A stretch of DNA of 64,000 nt from Hymenobacter glacieicola (GCF_014640315.1 NZ_BMGS01000001.1:434001-498000), one strand, 5' to 3'; shown: positions 50,646 to 59,576, counted from the first letter of the stretch. Numbers and translations: made by a program. Notes: generated from the sequence alone by a model not told the origin.

Positions 50646-50667
50646 AATTAGGCGCAAGCGGTAAGTA

Positions 50668-51540
50668 TTAGAACTTAGCTACCGACCGTGCAATGTTAGT
50701 TACCGTCGTGTTGTCGAGTGGCTCATCGAAGGCTGCGCTTACATCGGCTTCAGTGTACGTGGCACCGATACCCGTGGTGAGGGTAATGCCAGCTTGTACG
50801 AGGTTGTTTTCTGCCGGGAAGTTAGCGGCTGGAACCCCAGCACCATAAACCGCAGCAGGAGCCATATTAGCCTCGGCGCCTACAATCCACGGCATGATGG
50901 TAGTTTGAGCACCAGCTGCTGCCCCACGACGCATGTAGCGGATGTGGGCTGCGTGGCGGGCTTCCACCGAGTGGATCTGCAACGCTACCGTCAGCAAGTT
51001 TACCTGCGTGCCACCTACGGTGGGGTTCAATGTGCGGGGGATATTGCCAGCCTGGCCTTTGTAGGCCCGCACTCCGGTGTCTTCAAAAGCCTGAGCAAAC
51101 GTCAGGAACGATGCGTAGTTGCTGAAGGCAGTCGTACCAAAATCAAAGGTAGGAGCAGCAGCAGCAGCAGAGCCCAGGGCAGCTGTCAACAGGTTTACGT
51201 GCGCCAACTCGTGAGTCCGGATGGTTTCGATGGCTCCACGAGCAGCCGAGCCGCTCGTCAGGTTAGCAGCCAAGGCAGGAGCCCTTAGTGCCTGGTCGTA
51301 GAAAGCATACTCTAGCCGCTCCAGCAGCAGCGCATAGTTCAGCACATCATTAACGGCGGTTAGCGTGTTCTGGCCAACGGCCTTGTTGAAGGCAGATCCA
51401 ATGGCAATAGGAGCAGCAGCCAATGCTGCTTTTTTTCCGAAGCTACCTAGCGCGCTCAGGGCGCTACGACGGTGGGTAAGACGATCCGCAATTTCTGGAT
51501 CAACCTTCTCTAGCTCGGTAATTATTTGAAACAGGTTCAT
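50668..51540 (-). CDS. Ferritin-like protein, pair 1 second gene
   Basis: This 290-residue protein is a paralogue of the gene at 48821. It shares the non-lipidated N-terminal leader (HRRSALSALGSFGKKAALAA), ligand blocks LLERLEYAFYDQA, RTHELAHVNLLTAA (ExxH), AFEDTGVRAYKGQ (Glu) and HSVEARHAAHIRYM (ExxH), and a C-terminal extension ending AFDEPLDNTTVTNIARSVAKF. The Tat-type export is inferred from the RR motif. It lies 32 bp behind the lipoprotein gene of pair 1. Confidence 0.88.
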   Translation of the reverse strand: MNLFQIITELEKVDPEIADRLTHRRSALSALGSFGKKAALAAAPIAIGSAFNKAVGQNTLTAVNDVLNYALLLERLEYAFYDQALRAPALAANLTSGSAARGAIETIRTHELAHVNLLTAALGSAAAAAPTFDFGTTAFSNYASFLTFAQAFEDTGVRAYKGQAGNIPRTLNPTVGGTQVNLLTVALQIHSVEARHAAHIRYMRRGAAAGAQTTIMPWIVGAEANMAPAAVYGAGVPAANFPAENNLVQAGITLTTGIGATYTEADVSAAFDEPLDNTTVTNIARSVAKF

Positions 51541-51572
51541 ATGATTCAGTGGTCAGATGTGAGTGGAGAAGG

Positions 51573-52301
51573 TTATTTACCGACGTTGCTGCCGTTGATG
51601 GTTTCGCGGATGAACGGCTGGGCAGCAGTAAGTACTTGAGCTACCGTCATGGCTTTATCTAAGCCATTAGAATCAACCGTCGTGTTGTCGGCGAATGTGC
51701 CATTGCTGATCAAGTCACGGATATAAGCAGCGTGGCGCGCCTCTACCGATACGATTTTGCCAGCAATACCGAGGTAAGCCGGGTTCTGGATAAGAGCACC
51801 AGCGCCGTTGTAGGCAGCTACGCCCAAATCTTCGAACGTTTTGGCTGTGGCCAGTACCGAGCCACGGTCGGAGAAGTTAACGGCACTGAAGTTAGGCGTC
51901 AGGCCAGGAATGATCTGCGAAGCAGCCGCCCCCGTGATGGCAGTTTTAAAGAAGTCCCGGTGAATAGCTTCGTGCCGGGCAATAGCCGTTAGGGCAGTGC
52001 GCTCATCGGCACTAAACCCGGATGCGAAGTTGGCTATTACTTGAGCGTAGAAAGCTGCTTCCAGTTGTTCCAGCGCGTAAGCGTAGTTCAGCACACCTAC
52101 GTCACCGGAACCTAAGTTTACTGTGCCGGTAGTCGTTGGGTTGGATACGTCGCCTTCATCGTCATCGCAGCCCGAGAGCAGTAGAGCGGTAGCACCGGCA
52201 GTAGCGCCGGCATACATGAAGAAGGAGCGACGCTTGATGGGCGTATACAGCGGCTTGGCGAATTCCGCTTCGTCGCTGCCTTTTTGCGTGATGTTGGACA
52301 T
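51573..52301 (-). CDS. Ferritin-like Tat lipoprotein, pair 1 first gene
   Basis: This 242-residue protein parallels the gene at 49739. The N-terminus has IKRRSFFMYAGATAGATALL (twin Arg, hydrophobic core), then lipobox LLLSGC and an acidic linker DDDEGD. The ferritin-like body holds ALEQLEAAFYAQV, ARHEAIHRDFFKTA (ExxH), TFEDLGVAAYNGAG (Glu) and VSVEARHAAYIRDL (ExxH). ATG 52301 is chosen over 52358. No clear -7 box precedes it. Proteins of this group are named desiccation-related but their role in bacteria is not settled; oxidative or iron stress is plausible. Confidence 0.88.
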   Translation of the reverse strand: MSNITQKGSDEAEFAKPLYTPIKRRSFFMYAGATAGATALLLSGCDDDEGDVSNPTTTGTVNLGSGDVGVLNYAYALEQLEAAFYAQVIANFASGFSADERTALTAIARHEAIHRDFFKTAITGAAASQIIPGLTPNFSAVNFSDRGSVLATAKTFEDLGVAAYNGAGALIQNPAYLGIAGKIVSVEARHAAYIRDLISNGTFADNTTVDSNGLDKAMTVAQVLTAAQPFIRETINGSNVGK

Positions 52302-52552
52302 AGCAAGGATGGGTTGGGTGAAAAAAAGTGAAGGCAATACGGAGCCACCCGCTACCAAGCGGTTCTTTTAAAACCCCATAAATTTGGGTTAACCAGAAGC
52401 TGGGGGGTGGTTTTGAGGGGAATTACGACCTGGGCTCAGCTATGGATTTAAAAAAGCCAAAATCTTATAAGTCAGGTTATGTAACTGCGTAAGAGGTAGG
52501 AGTGAATCTGGGTAGTCAATGCTGCTTGGTTAGCACTGACGCCGGTTTTCTA

Positions 52553-52560
52553 TAGCTTTG
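52553..52560 (+). promoter_or_regulatory. Putative -7 box of batD
   Basis: TAGCTTTG is a perfect TAnnTTTG match 26 bp before the ATG at 52587. The 52302-52552 gap otherwise holds nothing I can name. Confidence 0.55.
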
Positions 52561-52586
52561 ACGGGTTGACTTGTTGTGAATAGCTG

Positions 52587-54068
52587 ATGCGCTTTTTCTT
52601 TGTTCTTCTGGGCGTGCTATGGGTAGGGTGCGGAATAGTTGCCGGGCAGAAGCAGCCACCAACGGCTGACATTGTACTGGGCAAGTCAACATTTCCTATT
52701 AATGAGTACTATACCATTAGCTTCCGGCTGCGGGGCGCCCCGCTGGAGCGCTATTCGGCCTTTCCAGAAATTGAGGGCTTCAAAAAAAGTGGCAAGTCTA
52801 GTACCACTACCACACGCACGGTTAACGGCCAGAGCTCTACGGAACTGACCATCACCCAACGCTATGCGGCTTTTGACCCGGGCACCTTCGCGGTGAAACC
52901 TTTCAGCATGACCGTCAATGGTCTCACAATTCGCTCGGAGGGAGCAGCCTTGCGCGTTAATCCACAGCAGGCTACTGCTACGCCACCCGCGCCCGGGCCT
53001 GCACCGGGGGCCAGCCCCTTGCAAGGCATTGGGTTGCTGGATAAGCTGTTTGGAAAGCCCAAACCCCAGGAATACGTGGAGCCTCAGGATCAGGCATTCC
53101 TGGCCGTAGTACCCGATAAAACCAGCGTGTTTGTGGGGCAGGGAGTACACGTGGGGCTGTATTTCTACCTGGCGCCCCAAGACCAGGCCGTGCTGAACTT
53201 CTACAATTTTGCCCAGCAGCTCCCTGGCATTATCCGCCAGCTCCGGCAGCGCACCGTGTGGGAGGAAAGCTTCGATGAGCAGGAAGTACTGCCCGAAAAC
53301 GTAATCGTCGGGGGCAAGCCCTTCCTGCGTTACCGGCTCTGGGAGGCCGAGCTGTACCCGCTGAACACCCAGCCCCTGACGTTTCCGGCCGTGGCCCTGC
53401 AGATGGTGAAATACAAAGTGGCCAAAAAACCAGCCCCGGGCCTCGACAACCGCCTGGCAGGATATAAAATCTATTACGCCAACGCCCGTACTATTCCAGT
53501 GAAGGCCCTGCCTCCGCATCCGCTCCGCGACCAAGTGCCGGTGGGTAGCTACCGGGTAAAGGAAGCCATCGACCGGACTACTTTTCGAACGGGCAAAGCC
53601 TTTACGTACACCTTCAGCGTGGAAGGCGAAGGCAACTTGGCGGCTATTAACCTGGAGGCGCTGCCTGCTTCGGAGGCCGTGGAAGTGTACGGCCCGGAGG
53701 TGCAGCAGGAACTTACGCGTGAGGGCGGAAGGGTAGGGGGGCGCAAAAGCTTTCAGTTCCGGCTGGTGGCGCGCCGGCCCGGTCCCGTGGCCCTCGACAC
53801 GCTGTTTCGGGTGGTTGTGTTTAATCCCGCAACCGCGCGCTACGATACACTGCGGGCCGGTTTGCAGCCGGTGGTGCGGGGGCCGGTGCGTACTACTTCT
53901 ACCTTTCGGGCGCGGCTAGATGACCCGTTTTACCGCACTGCCCTGCCCGAGGCGGATGCTACCCTGCATCCGCGCGACACCTACCGGGATGTGCGCCGGT
54001 ACGCCAACGTGGTGGTGGTGGTCCTGCTGCTGATGGCCGGCGTTGGGTGGTGGCGGGCCAGAAGGTAA
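52587..54068 (+). CDS. batD: BatD-like oxygen tolerance protein
   Basis: This 493-residue protein has a signal peptide (MRFFFVLLGVLWVGCGIVAG), Ig-like beta domains (LGKSTFPINEYYTISFRLRG, ITQRYAAFDPGTFAVKPFSM, AFLAVVPDKTSVFVGQGVHV) and a C-terminal transmembrane helix (VVVVVLLLMAGVGWW) with a short basic tail. This fits BatD of the Bacteroides aerotolerance cluster. BatA, BatB and BatC are not adjacent, and a MoxR ATPase lies elsewhere in the window. The Cys in the leader is not in a lipobox context that I would trust. The role in envelope stress is inferred. Confidence 0.86.
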   Translation: MRFFFVLLGVLWVGCGIVAGQKQPPTADIVLGKSTFPINEYYTISFRLRGAPLERYSAFPEIEGFKKSGKSSTTTTRTVNGQSSTELTITQRYAAFDPGTFAVKPFSMTVNGLTIRSEGAALRVNPQQATATPPAPGPAPGASPLQGIGLLDKLFGKPKPQEYVEPQDQAFLAVVPDKTSVFVGQGVHVGLYFYLAPQDQAVLNFYNFAQQLPGIIRQLRQRTVWEESFDEQEVLPENVIVGGKPFLRYRLWEAELYPLNTQPLTFPAVALQMVKYKVAKKPAPGLDNRLAGYKIYYANARTIPVKALPPHPLRDQVPVGSYRVKEAIDRTTFRTGKAFTYTFSVEGEGNLAAINLEALPASEAVEVYGPEVQQELTREGGRVGGRKSFQFRLVARRPGPVALDTLFRVVVFNPATARYDTLRAGLQPVVRGPVRTTSTFRARLDDPFYRTALPEADATLHPRDTYRDVRRYANVVVVVLLLMAGVGWWRARR

Positions 54069-54075
54069 GGGGATG

Positions 54076-54168
54076 AAATTGTGAAATGGGGAGTTTGCTG
54101 TGCTACTTGCACCGGTGGCGCAGTTTGAACGACAAGCTTCCCATCTCACCATCTCACTATTTCACCTG
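54076..54168. repeat. Inverted 8-bp-unit array, family C copy 2
   Basis: The left arm (54076-54098, TGAAATTGTGAAATGGGGAG) faces the right arm (54133-54165, CCATCTCACCATCTCACTAT plus TTCACC). Both are degenerate forms of the GGTGAAAT unit. It fills the batD-aroC gap up to the aroC start. Confidence 0.65.
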
Positions 54169-55245
54169 ATGAACACCTTCGGCACCCTGTTTCGCATCAC
54201 TACCTTCGGAGAATCGCACGGGCCGGGTATTGGGGTAGTAGTAGATGGGTGCCCGGCGGGGCTGGCCCTCACAGCGGCCGATATTCAGGCGGCCCTGGAC
54301 CGGCGCCGGCCCGGCCAGAGCGACCTGACGACCCCGCGCAAGGAGGCCGATCAGGTCGAGATGCAGTCGGGCATTTTCGAGGGCTATACCACCGGCACGC
54401 CCATCAGCCTGTTCATTCGCAACCAGGACCAGCACAGCCACGACTACTCCCACATCGAGCACGCTTACCGTCCTTCCCACGCCGACTATACCTACGACCA
54501 GAAGTACGGCCGGCGCGACTACCGGGGCGGCGGCCGCAGCTCGGCCCGCGAAACCGCCGCGCGCGTGGCCGCCGGCGCCGTAGCCCAGAAGCTGCTGGCG
54601 CAACACGGCATTCAGGTGAGCAGCTACGTGTCGCAGGTGGGCGCGGTGGCCGTGCCCGTGGGCTACGAGCAGCTGGACCTGGGCCTGATTGAAAGCAACC
54701 CCGTGCGCTGCCCCCACCCCGAAACGGCCGCGCGCATGGCCGAGCTCATCCGCCAGACCCGCGACCGGCACGACACGGTAGGCGGCCTGGTGACGGGGGT
54801 AGTGCGGGGCGTGCCGGCCGGCCTCGGCGAGCCGGTGTTCGACAAGCTGCACAGCGAGTTGGGCCGGGCCATGCTTAGCATCAACGCCGTGAAGGGCTTC
54901 GAGTACGGCTCGGGCTTCGCGGGCGTACACCTGTTCGGCTCTGAGCACAACGACGCGTTTTATACCGATGAGGCTGGGCAGGTGCGCACCCGTACCAACC
55001 ACAGCGGCGGTATTCAGGGTGGCATCAGCAACGGCCAGGACATTTACTTCCGCGTCGCCTTTAAGCCGGTGGCTACCATTCTGCAGCCCCAGGCTACCAT
55101 CAACGACCAGGGCGAAGCCATCAGCCTCGCCGGCCGCGGCCGCCACGACCCTTGCGTGCTACCCCGCGCCGTGCCCATTGTAGATGCCATGACCAGCCTC
55201 GTGCTAGCTGACATGCTGCTGCGCGCCCGCGCCAACCGCGCGTAA
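54169..55245 (+). CDS. aroC: Chorismate synthase
   Basis: Chorismate synthase (358 residues) makes chorismate from EPSP with reduced FMN, the last step of the shikimate route. Conserved blocks are [20 protein letters not shown], the [15 protein letters not shown] region, [31 protein letters not shown] and [13 protein letters not shown] and [20 protein letters not shown] 54169 gives the standard N-terminus [17 protein letters not shown]; the ORF from 54100 would include repeat DNA. The neighbours are unrelated. Confidence 0.98.
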   Translation: MNTFGTLFRITTFGESHGPGIGVVVDGCPAGLALTAADIQAALDRRRPGQSDLTTPRKEADQVEMQSGIFEGYTTGTPISLFIRNQDQHSHDYSHIEHAYRPSHADYTYDQKYGRRDYRGGGRSSARETAARVAAGAVAQKLLAQHGIQVSSYVSQVGAVAVPVGYEQLDLGLIESNPVRCPHPETAARMAELIRQTRDRHDTVGGLVTGVVRGVPAGLGEPVFDKLHSELGRAMLSINAVKGFEYGSGFAGVHLFGSEHNDAFYTDEAGQVRTRTNHSGGIQGGISNGQDIYFRVAFKPVATILQPQATINDQGEAISLAGRGRHDPCVLPRAVPIVDAMTSLVLADMLLRARANRA

Positions 55246-55279
55246 CCTGCTCAGTAAGAATAGTTGAGAAGACTACCGC

Positions 55280-55371
55280 GTCATTCCGGCACAGGGAGAA
55301 TTTGAGTTGAATCGTAGTAGTGTCAAGCCGTGACATGGTGAACCCAGATTCCTCCTTACAGTCGGAATGAC
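55280..55371. repeat. Degenerate palindrome, family A copy 4
   Basis: GTCATTCCG (55280-55288) faces CGGAATGAC (55363-55371), and CAGATTCCTC (55345-55354) recalls the core of copy 3. The middle is eroded. Nothing else is visible in 55246-55476. Confidence 0.5.
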
Positions 55372-55476
55372 ACTCGTGCTGGGAGTTGCTAACAGTTCGC
55401 TTAAAGGCTCTCACGCCGAGTGGATTGGAGGATAACGACCTCATAATAATGCACCAGCTTTAGCTGCTACCGCGCA

Positions 55477-56859
55477 CTACTTGCTTTGCGTGTAAGCGGG
55501 CTCAATCCAGGGGTAAGGAGAGAGGCTACGCTTTAGAGTTAACAAATTCAGCTTTGGGCTCACCAAGGGCTGGGGTGGGTGCCCGTTCAGGCTTAGCCAT
55601 GAGTCGCAGTGGATGGCAACCGGACGAAGGCCGCGCCGCTGATAGTCCCGGGCCAGCAGATGGGCAAACTGCAGGATAAGGTCGGGGCTATTCACCAGCT
55701 TGTTTACTTGGTTGCGGGTCAGATAGGTAGCGGGCTGTACTATCTCCTCGCGGCCACCGGGTAGGCGCACCCGGAAAACAGCCGACCCGGATTTCGTGCG
55801 CAGCATCAGGTGCCAGCTGAAGCGGTGGCCTTCCTCGGTCCAGTGCACCTGGCCGGGGTAGAGCAGGTAGCGCAGTGGCAAGGTTAGCTGTACGAGCAGG
55901 TAAGCGCCCAGCCCCGCCAGTATCCAGCGTTGGAAAGGGGTAGCATGCGGTGGAACCTGCTCCGCTGCGTCTGCTGATGCCACGTCAGCAAGGGGGAGGC
56001 GCTGCCGAAACCAACGGCCTACAAACCCTGGCAGGCGGCGCGGAAAATCAGGAGCGAAAAACAGGCTGGTCAGCAGCAGGGAAAACCACGGAAACGTACC
56101 CAGCCCAAATACTACCACATTCATCAGGTGGAAAGCGGCGGCCAGGCCAAATGCCCACGGTCGGGTCCGGCGGATGAGCAGCAGGGGCACTACCAGGGCA
56201 TCGAACAGCAGGCCGCCGTAGCTCATCAGCCAGGCGGTAGGAGCAGCGGCCAGCACCGGCCCCAGCACGGGGTAGTGCGCTCTGGCCGCCAACCAAATGC
56301 CCAAAGGGCGGGCCGCCAGCCAGTCGGGGTTGAGCTTGGCCAGGGCCGCAAACACGTACACCAACCCCACCTGAAACAGCACCAGGCTTCGCGTCCAGGC
56401 GGGGGTAGTGGCGGCCGGCCGTACCCGCCCGGCGCGCACATCGGCGGAGGCCGCGTGGTGGGCCGGGAGGCAGACCAGCACGGCCGCCAGCAGGGCGTAG
56501 AGGTAGAAGTGGTTGATGTACTCCGTTTCCTCCAGCAGCAGCAAGGCCCCGTAGCCCAGGCTCAGCAGCCCGGCCATCAGGCGGTAGTGCCAGCCGGCAG
56601 CCACGGCCAGCCCGGCCCCTAGTACCAGCCCGTACACGGCGTATATGCCCGCCGGGGGCGGAGCGGGCAGCCATTCCCAGCCGATATAGCGGAAGTGGAA
56701 CTGCGGCTCGGTGTAGTTGCGTACCCGGCCAATGACCAAGCCGCCGGCGTGCTCCAGGGCCATCAGGAAGCCAGCGCCCAACCGGAAGTACACCAGCCAA
56801 GCAATATCAACGGGCCGAAAAAGGGCAGATTTCAAGCGAGCAACCATAGCACCTGCCAT
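55477..56859 (-). CDS. HTTM / vitamin K carboxylase-like membrane protein
   Basis: This 460-residue protein has about eight membrane helices followed by a soluble C-terminal part of 130 residues. RPVDIAWLVYFRLGAGFLMA at the start, LEETEYINHFYLYALLAAVL, GLVYVFAALAKLNPDWLAAR and RYLLYPGQVHWTEEGHRFSW are typical of the HTTM domain and of vitamin K-dependent gamma-carboxylase-like proteins (the YVFAGLAKLNxDWL segment). The bacterial relatives have no settled reaction. MAGAMV could start at residue 1 or 5. It lies 31 bp behind the antiporter gene and may be expressed with it. Confidence 0.87.
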   Translation of the reverse strand: MAGAMVARLKSALFRPVDIAWLVYFRLGAGFLMALEHAGGLVIGRVRNYTEPQFHFRYIGWEWLPAPPPAGIYAVYGLVLGAGLAVAAGWHYRLMAGLLSLGYGALLLLEETEYINHFYLYALLAAVLVCLPAHHAASADVRAGRVRPAATTPAWTRSLVLFQVGLVYVFAALAKLNPDWLAARPLGIWLAARAHYPVLGPVLAAAPTAWLMSYGGLLFDALVVPLLLIRRTRPWAFGLAAAFHLMNVVVFGLGTFPWFSLLLTSLFFAPDFPRRLPGFVGRWFRQRLPLADVASADAAEQVPPHATPFQRWILAGLGAYLLVQLTLPLRYLLYPGQVHWTEEGHRFSWHLMLRTKSGSAVFRVRLPGGREEIVQPATYLTRNQVNKLVNSPDLILQFAHLLARDYQRRGLRPVAIHCDSWLSLNGHPPQPLVSPKLNLLTLKRSLSPYPWIEPAYTQSK

Positions 56860-56890
56860 ACGCGCGTTCCACGGCTGCGGATTGCTCTCC

Positions 56891-58264
56891 TTACGAGCCC
56901 CACAGCAGCCAGCCGCTGATAATGCCGAGCACCGGCAGCAGATAAGGCAAGGCGTAGCAGCCTATGTAACCGAAGAAGCTGGGCATGGGCACGCCTTCCT
57001 TTTCGGCAATGGCGCGCACCAGAAAGTTAGGCCCGTTGCCGATGTAGGTTAGTGCCCCGAACAGCACGGCGCCGCTGGAAATGGCCCGTAGCAACGGCTG
57101 GGTTGTTGCGTTGGCGGCAAAGTGCTGCACGGCGCTGGTCTGGGCGAAGTCGAGCTGGTGCCCCGCCAAGCTCAGCCCCAGAAAGGAGGCGTAGGTGGGC
57201 GCATTATCCAGAAAGGCCGAAAGCACGCCCGTCAGCCAGTACAGCGCGGCCGGGGTAAGCCGACTTGCCACGGCCGGATCGGCGGCTACGTGGGCCGCCG
57301 TTTGCAGGGCCGGTATCATGGTCAGGAAGATGCCGAAGAAAAGAAACGCTACCTCCCGAATAGGGCCAAAGGTGAAGTGATTTGCCGCCAACGCCTTCGG
57401 GTGAGCCGTGCGGTAGCAGCCCCAGGCCGCCAGCAGCTGAATGGCTTCGCGCACAAAGGAAATTTTCAGCCCGGCTACGGGCAGCGTGGGCAACCAGGGC
57501 AGTTGGCTCGGACTCAGAAAAACGGCGCCCAGCACCAGCAGCAGCCACAGCAAATTGTAGCGGCCATTGAAATCGTAGAGGGGTAAGCCTTTTTTAGCGT
57601 GGGCCCGGCGTCGCTCACTGCGGGACAACGGCGCGGGGTAAGCCGTGCGCCGATCCAGCAGCCAGAACAGCAGCAGCAACAGTCCATTAGCCAGCAGCCA
57701 CGGAGCAAACAGATGCTGGGCAGTCCAGAAAAAAGGCACCCCGCGCAGGTAACCGATAAACAAAGGGGGGTCGCCGAGGGGCGTGAGCAGGCCGCCCGCG
57801 TTGCTTACAATAAAGATAAAGAACACGATGTGGTAGGGCCGAATCCGCTGGTCGTTCAGCCGGATAAAGGGCCGAATCAGCATCAGAGAAGCCCCCGTAG
57901 TGCCCACCACCGATGCCAGCACGGCCCCCCCGGCCAGCAGCAGCACGTTGCGGGTCGGCGTGCCCGGTACGTTGAGGTTCAGGTACAAGGTGCCACCCAC
58001 CACAAACAGCGCCGCGAGCAGCACCACGAAAGAAGTGTACTCCGCCAGGGTTTCTACGGCCGTGTGCCAGTCGTGCCGGACCAAGCCGTAGTAGCCCAGC
58101 ATCAGCAGGCCCAGCCCCACGGCCACGTGGGCGTACCACCGCTCCCAAAAGTGCGGAAACAGCAGCGGCCCGGCGGCAATTAGGGCCAGCAAACCAAAAA
58201 AAGGCAGGAGTAGGGGCCAGGCAGGCGGCGTGGCAGCAGTAAGCAGCAGGAATGGATAGGTCAT
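56891..58264 (-). CDS. NhaD/CitMHS-type sodium:proton antiporter
   Basis: This 457-residue protein has about 12 membrane helices. Ion-transporter-superfamily marks are TLAEYTSFVVLLAALFVVGG, the helical hairpin segment NAGGLLTPLGDPPLFIGYLR with the charged pair typical of the family, FLDNAPTYASFLGL, and ISSGAVLFGALTYIGNGPNF. The relation to Na+/H+ antiporters of the putative citrate transporter type is good, but the ion is not proved. ATG 58264 is preferred over 58288. The HTTM protein gene follows. Confidence 0.85.
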   Translation of the reverse strand: MTYPFLLLTAATPPAWPLLLPFFGLLALIAAGPLLFPHFWERWYAHVAVGLGLLMLGYYGLVRHDWHTAVETLAEYTSFVVLLAALFVVGGTLYLNLNVPGTPTRNVLLLAGGAVLASVVGTTGASLMLIRPFIRLNDQRIRPYHIVFFIFIVSNAGGLLTPLGDPPLFIGYLRGVPFFWTAQHLFAPWLLANGLLLLLFWLLDRRTAYPAPLSRSERRRAHAKKGLPLYDFNGRYNLLWLLLVLGAVFLSPSQLPWLPTLPVAGLKISFVREAIQLLAAWGCYRTAHPKALAANHFTFGPIREVAFLFFGIFLTMIPALQTAAHVAADPAVASRLTPAALYWLTGVLSAFLDNAPTYASFLGLSLAGHQLDFAQTSAVQHFAANATTQPLLRAISSGAVLFGALTYIGNGPNFLVRAIAEKEGVPMPSFFGYIGCYALPYLLPVLGIISGWLLWGS

Positions 58265-58449
58265 AGGCGCGGGTAAATCTACGGGCAACCGGCGTTTGGT
58301 GCCGCAGTAGCATCTGGCAGTTTAGCACACTCCGAGCAGCAGTACGTAGGTTACTGGCCGCCGCGCCTACCCCGCGCGAGATTTGCCAAAGCCAAGTGGG
58401 CATCCGAAAACGGCACTTCTAACTGGCAACTCTTGTTCCTACATTCGGT

Positions 58450-58457
58450 TACCTTTG
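58450..58457 (+). promoter_or_regulatory. Putative -7 box of the Nfu gene
   Basis: TACCTTTG is a perfect TAnnTTTG match, about 87 bp before the ATG at 58545. A TTG lies 14 bp upstream, shorter than ideal. Confidence 0.5.
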
Positions 58458-58544
58458 TAACCATTGCCGCCCAAGGCGGTTTATCTGGTCCGGTCGATCA
58501 TATTCGGCCGACTTTCCCTTCGCTTGTCTCCAAGTCTTTCAAAC

Positions 58545-59180
58545 ATGGCTGAACAACTCACTGCCCCCGCTGCGCCGGTTTCTATCTACGCCGAAGCCAG
58601 CCCCAACCCCGAATCCATGAAGTTCGTGCTCAATACCCAGCTGCTGGCAGATGGGGTGAGCGTGGACTATCCGAACCTGGAAGCCGCCGCCAACTCGCCG
58701 CTGGCCCAGGAGCTATTCAACTTCGATTACGTGGGCCGGGTGTTTATCGCCCAGAACTTCGTGACCATCACCAAAACCACGGAGCACCAGTGGGCCCAGC
58801 TAATCCCGGAGCTGCGCACCTTCCTGAAGTCGTACGTAGAGGCTGGCGGACCCATTTTCACCGTGGACCCCGCCGCTGAGCAGCGCGCTGCCCAGCAGGC
58901 CGCCGCCAACACCGGCGACGCTTCGGAGGCTGACCAGCAAACCAGCCAGAAAATCATCGACCTGCTTGATAACTACGTGCGCCCCGCCGTGGAGCAGGAT
59001 GGGGGTAACATCACCTTCAAAAGCTACCACGAGGGCATCGTGACCGTGAACCTGCAAGGTTCGTGCTCCGGCTGCCCCTCCGCCACCGTTACCCTGAAGT
59101 CCGGCATCGAAAACCTGCTCAAGCGCATGGTACCCGAGGTGAAAGAGGTAGTTGCCGAGGGCGTAACCGCTAGCTTCTAA
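58545..59180 (+). CDS. Nfu-type iron-sulfur scaffold/carrier protein
   Basis: This 211-residue protein has an Nfu N-terminal domain (SIYAEASPNPESMKFVLNTQ, then SPLAQELFNFDYVGRVFIAQ and FVTITKTTEHQW) and a C-terminal NifU-like domain (KIIDLLDNYVRPAVEQDGGN, with CSGCPSATVTLKSGIE). The CSGC pair binds a [4Fe-4S] cluster between two subunits and passes it to target proteins. No isc or suf genes are next to it. ATG 58545 is used; the 27 extra residues upstream in frame lack similarity. A terminator stands behind the gene. Confidence 0.95.
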   Translation: MAEQLTAPAAPVSIYAEASPNPESMKFVLNTQLLADGVSVDYPNLEAAANSPLAQELFNFDYVGRVFIAQNFVTITKTTEHQWAQLIPELRTFLKSYVEAGGPIFTVDPAAEQRAAQQAAANTGDASEADQQTSQKIIDLLDNYVRPAVEQDGGNITFKSYHEGIVTVNLQGSCSGCPSATVTLKSGIENLLKRMVPEVKEVVAEGVTASF

Positions 59181-59227
59181 CATCACGGCTGCAGCGGCTT
59201 GCACGAATTGTTGCAGTCGATTCCATA

Positions 59228-59261
59228 CACAAAAGCCCCGCCATCTGGTGGGGCTTTTGTG
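59228..59261 (+). terminator. Terminator behind the Nfu gene
   Basis: CACAAAAGCCCCGCCA pairs with TGGTGGGGCTTTTGTG around a 2-nt loop region. Confidence 0.9.
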
Positions 59262-59327
59262 CGTCTAATAGTCCACCCAGCAAGCGCACGCACTGCGCTA
59301 GGCTGGGTGGACAGATAACAAAAAACA

Positions 59328-59426
59328 AACGTCATTCCGAGCGGAGCGAGGAATCTGGCGTGCTGATGTTGGATTACCATTGCAACATCAGCACGCCAGA
59401 TTCCTCGCTCCGCTCGGAATGACGTT
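59328..59426. repeat. Perfect 44-bp palindrome, family A copy 3
   Basis: The left arm 59328-59371 (starts AACGTCATTCCGAGCGGAGC) and right arm 59383-59426 are perfect complements over 44 bp around an 11-nt loop. It is the best preserved family A copy. Confidence 0.92.
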
Positions 59427-59496
59427 CTTCTTTACTACCTCCACTCTAGGCCAAAACTTGCGGGCCGTTGGGGGCTGGGCGGCCTCTGCTTAATTA

Positions 59497-59538
59497 CCCA
59501 CAAAAAAGCCCGACCACATGGTCGGGCTTTTTTGTGGG
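59497..59538 (-). terminator. Terminator behind secDF
   Basis: CCCACAAAAAAGCCCGACCA pairs with TGGTCGGGCTTTTTTGTGGG around one base. It follows the leftward secDF gene. Confidence 0.92.
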
Positions 59539-59576
59539 TAGAGAAACTGTCAGCCACTGGCCAACAGCTAATGAAA

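Noticed and set aside
54157..55146. 329-residue leftward frame opposite aroC
   Set aside because: Antisense shadow; aroC is unambiguous.
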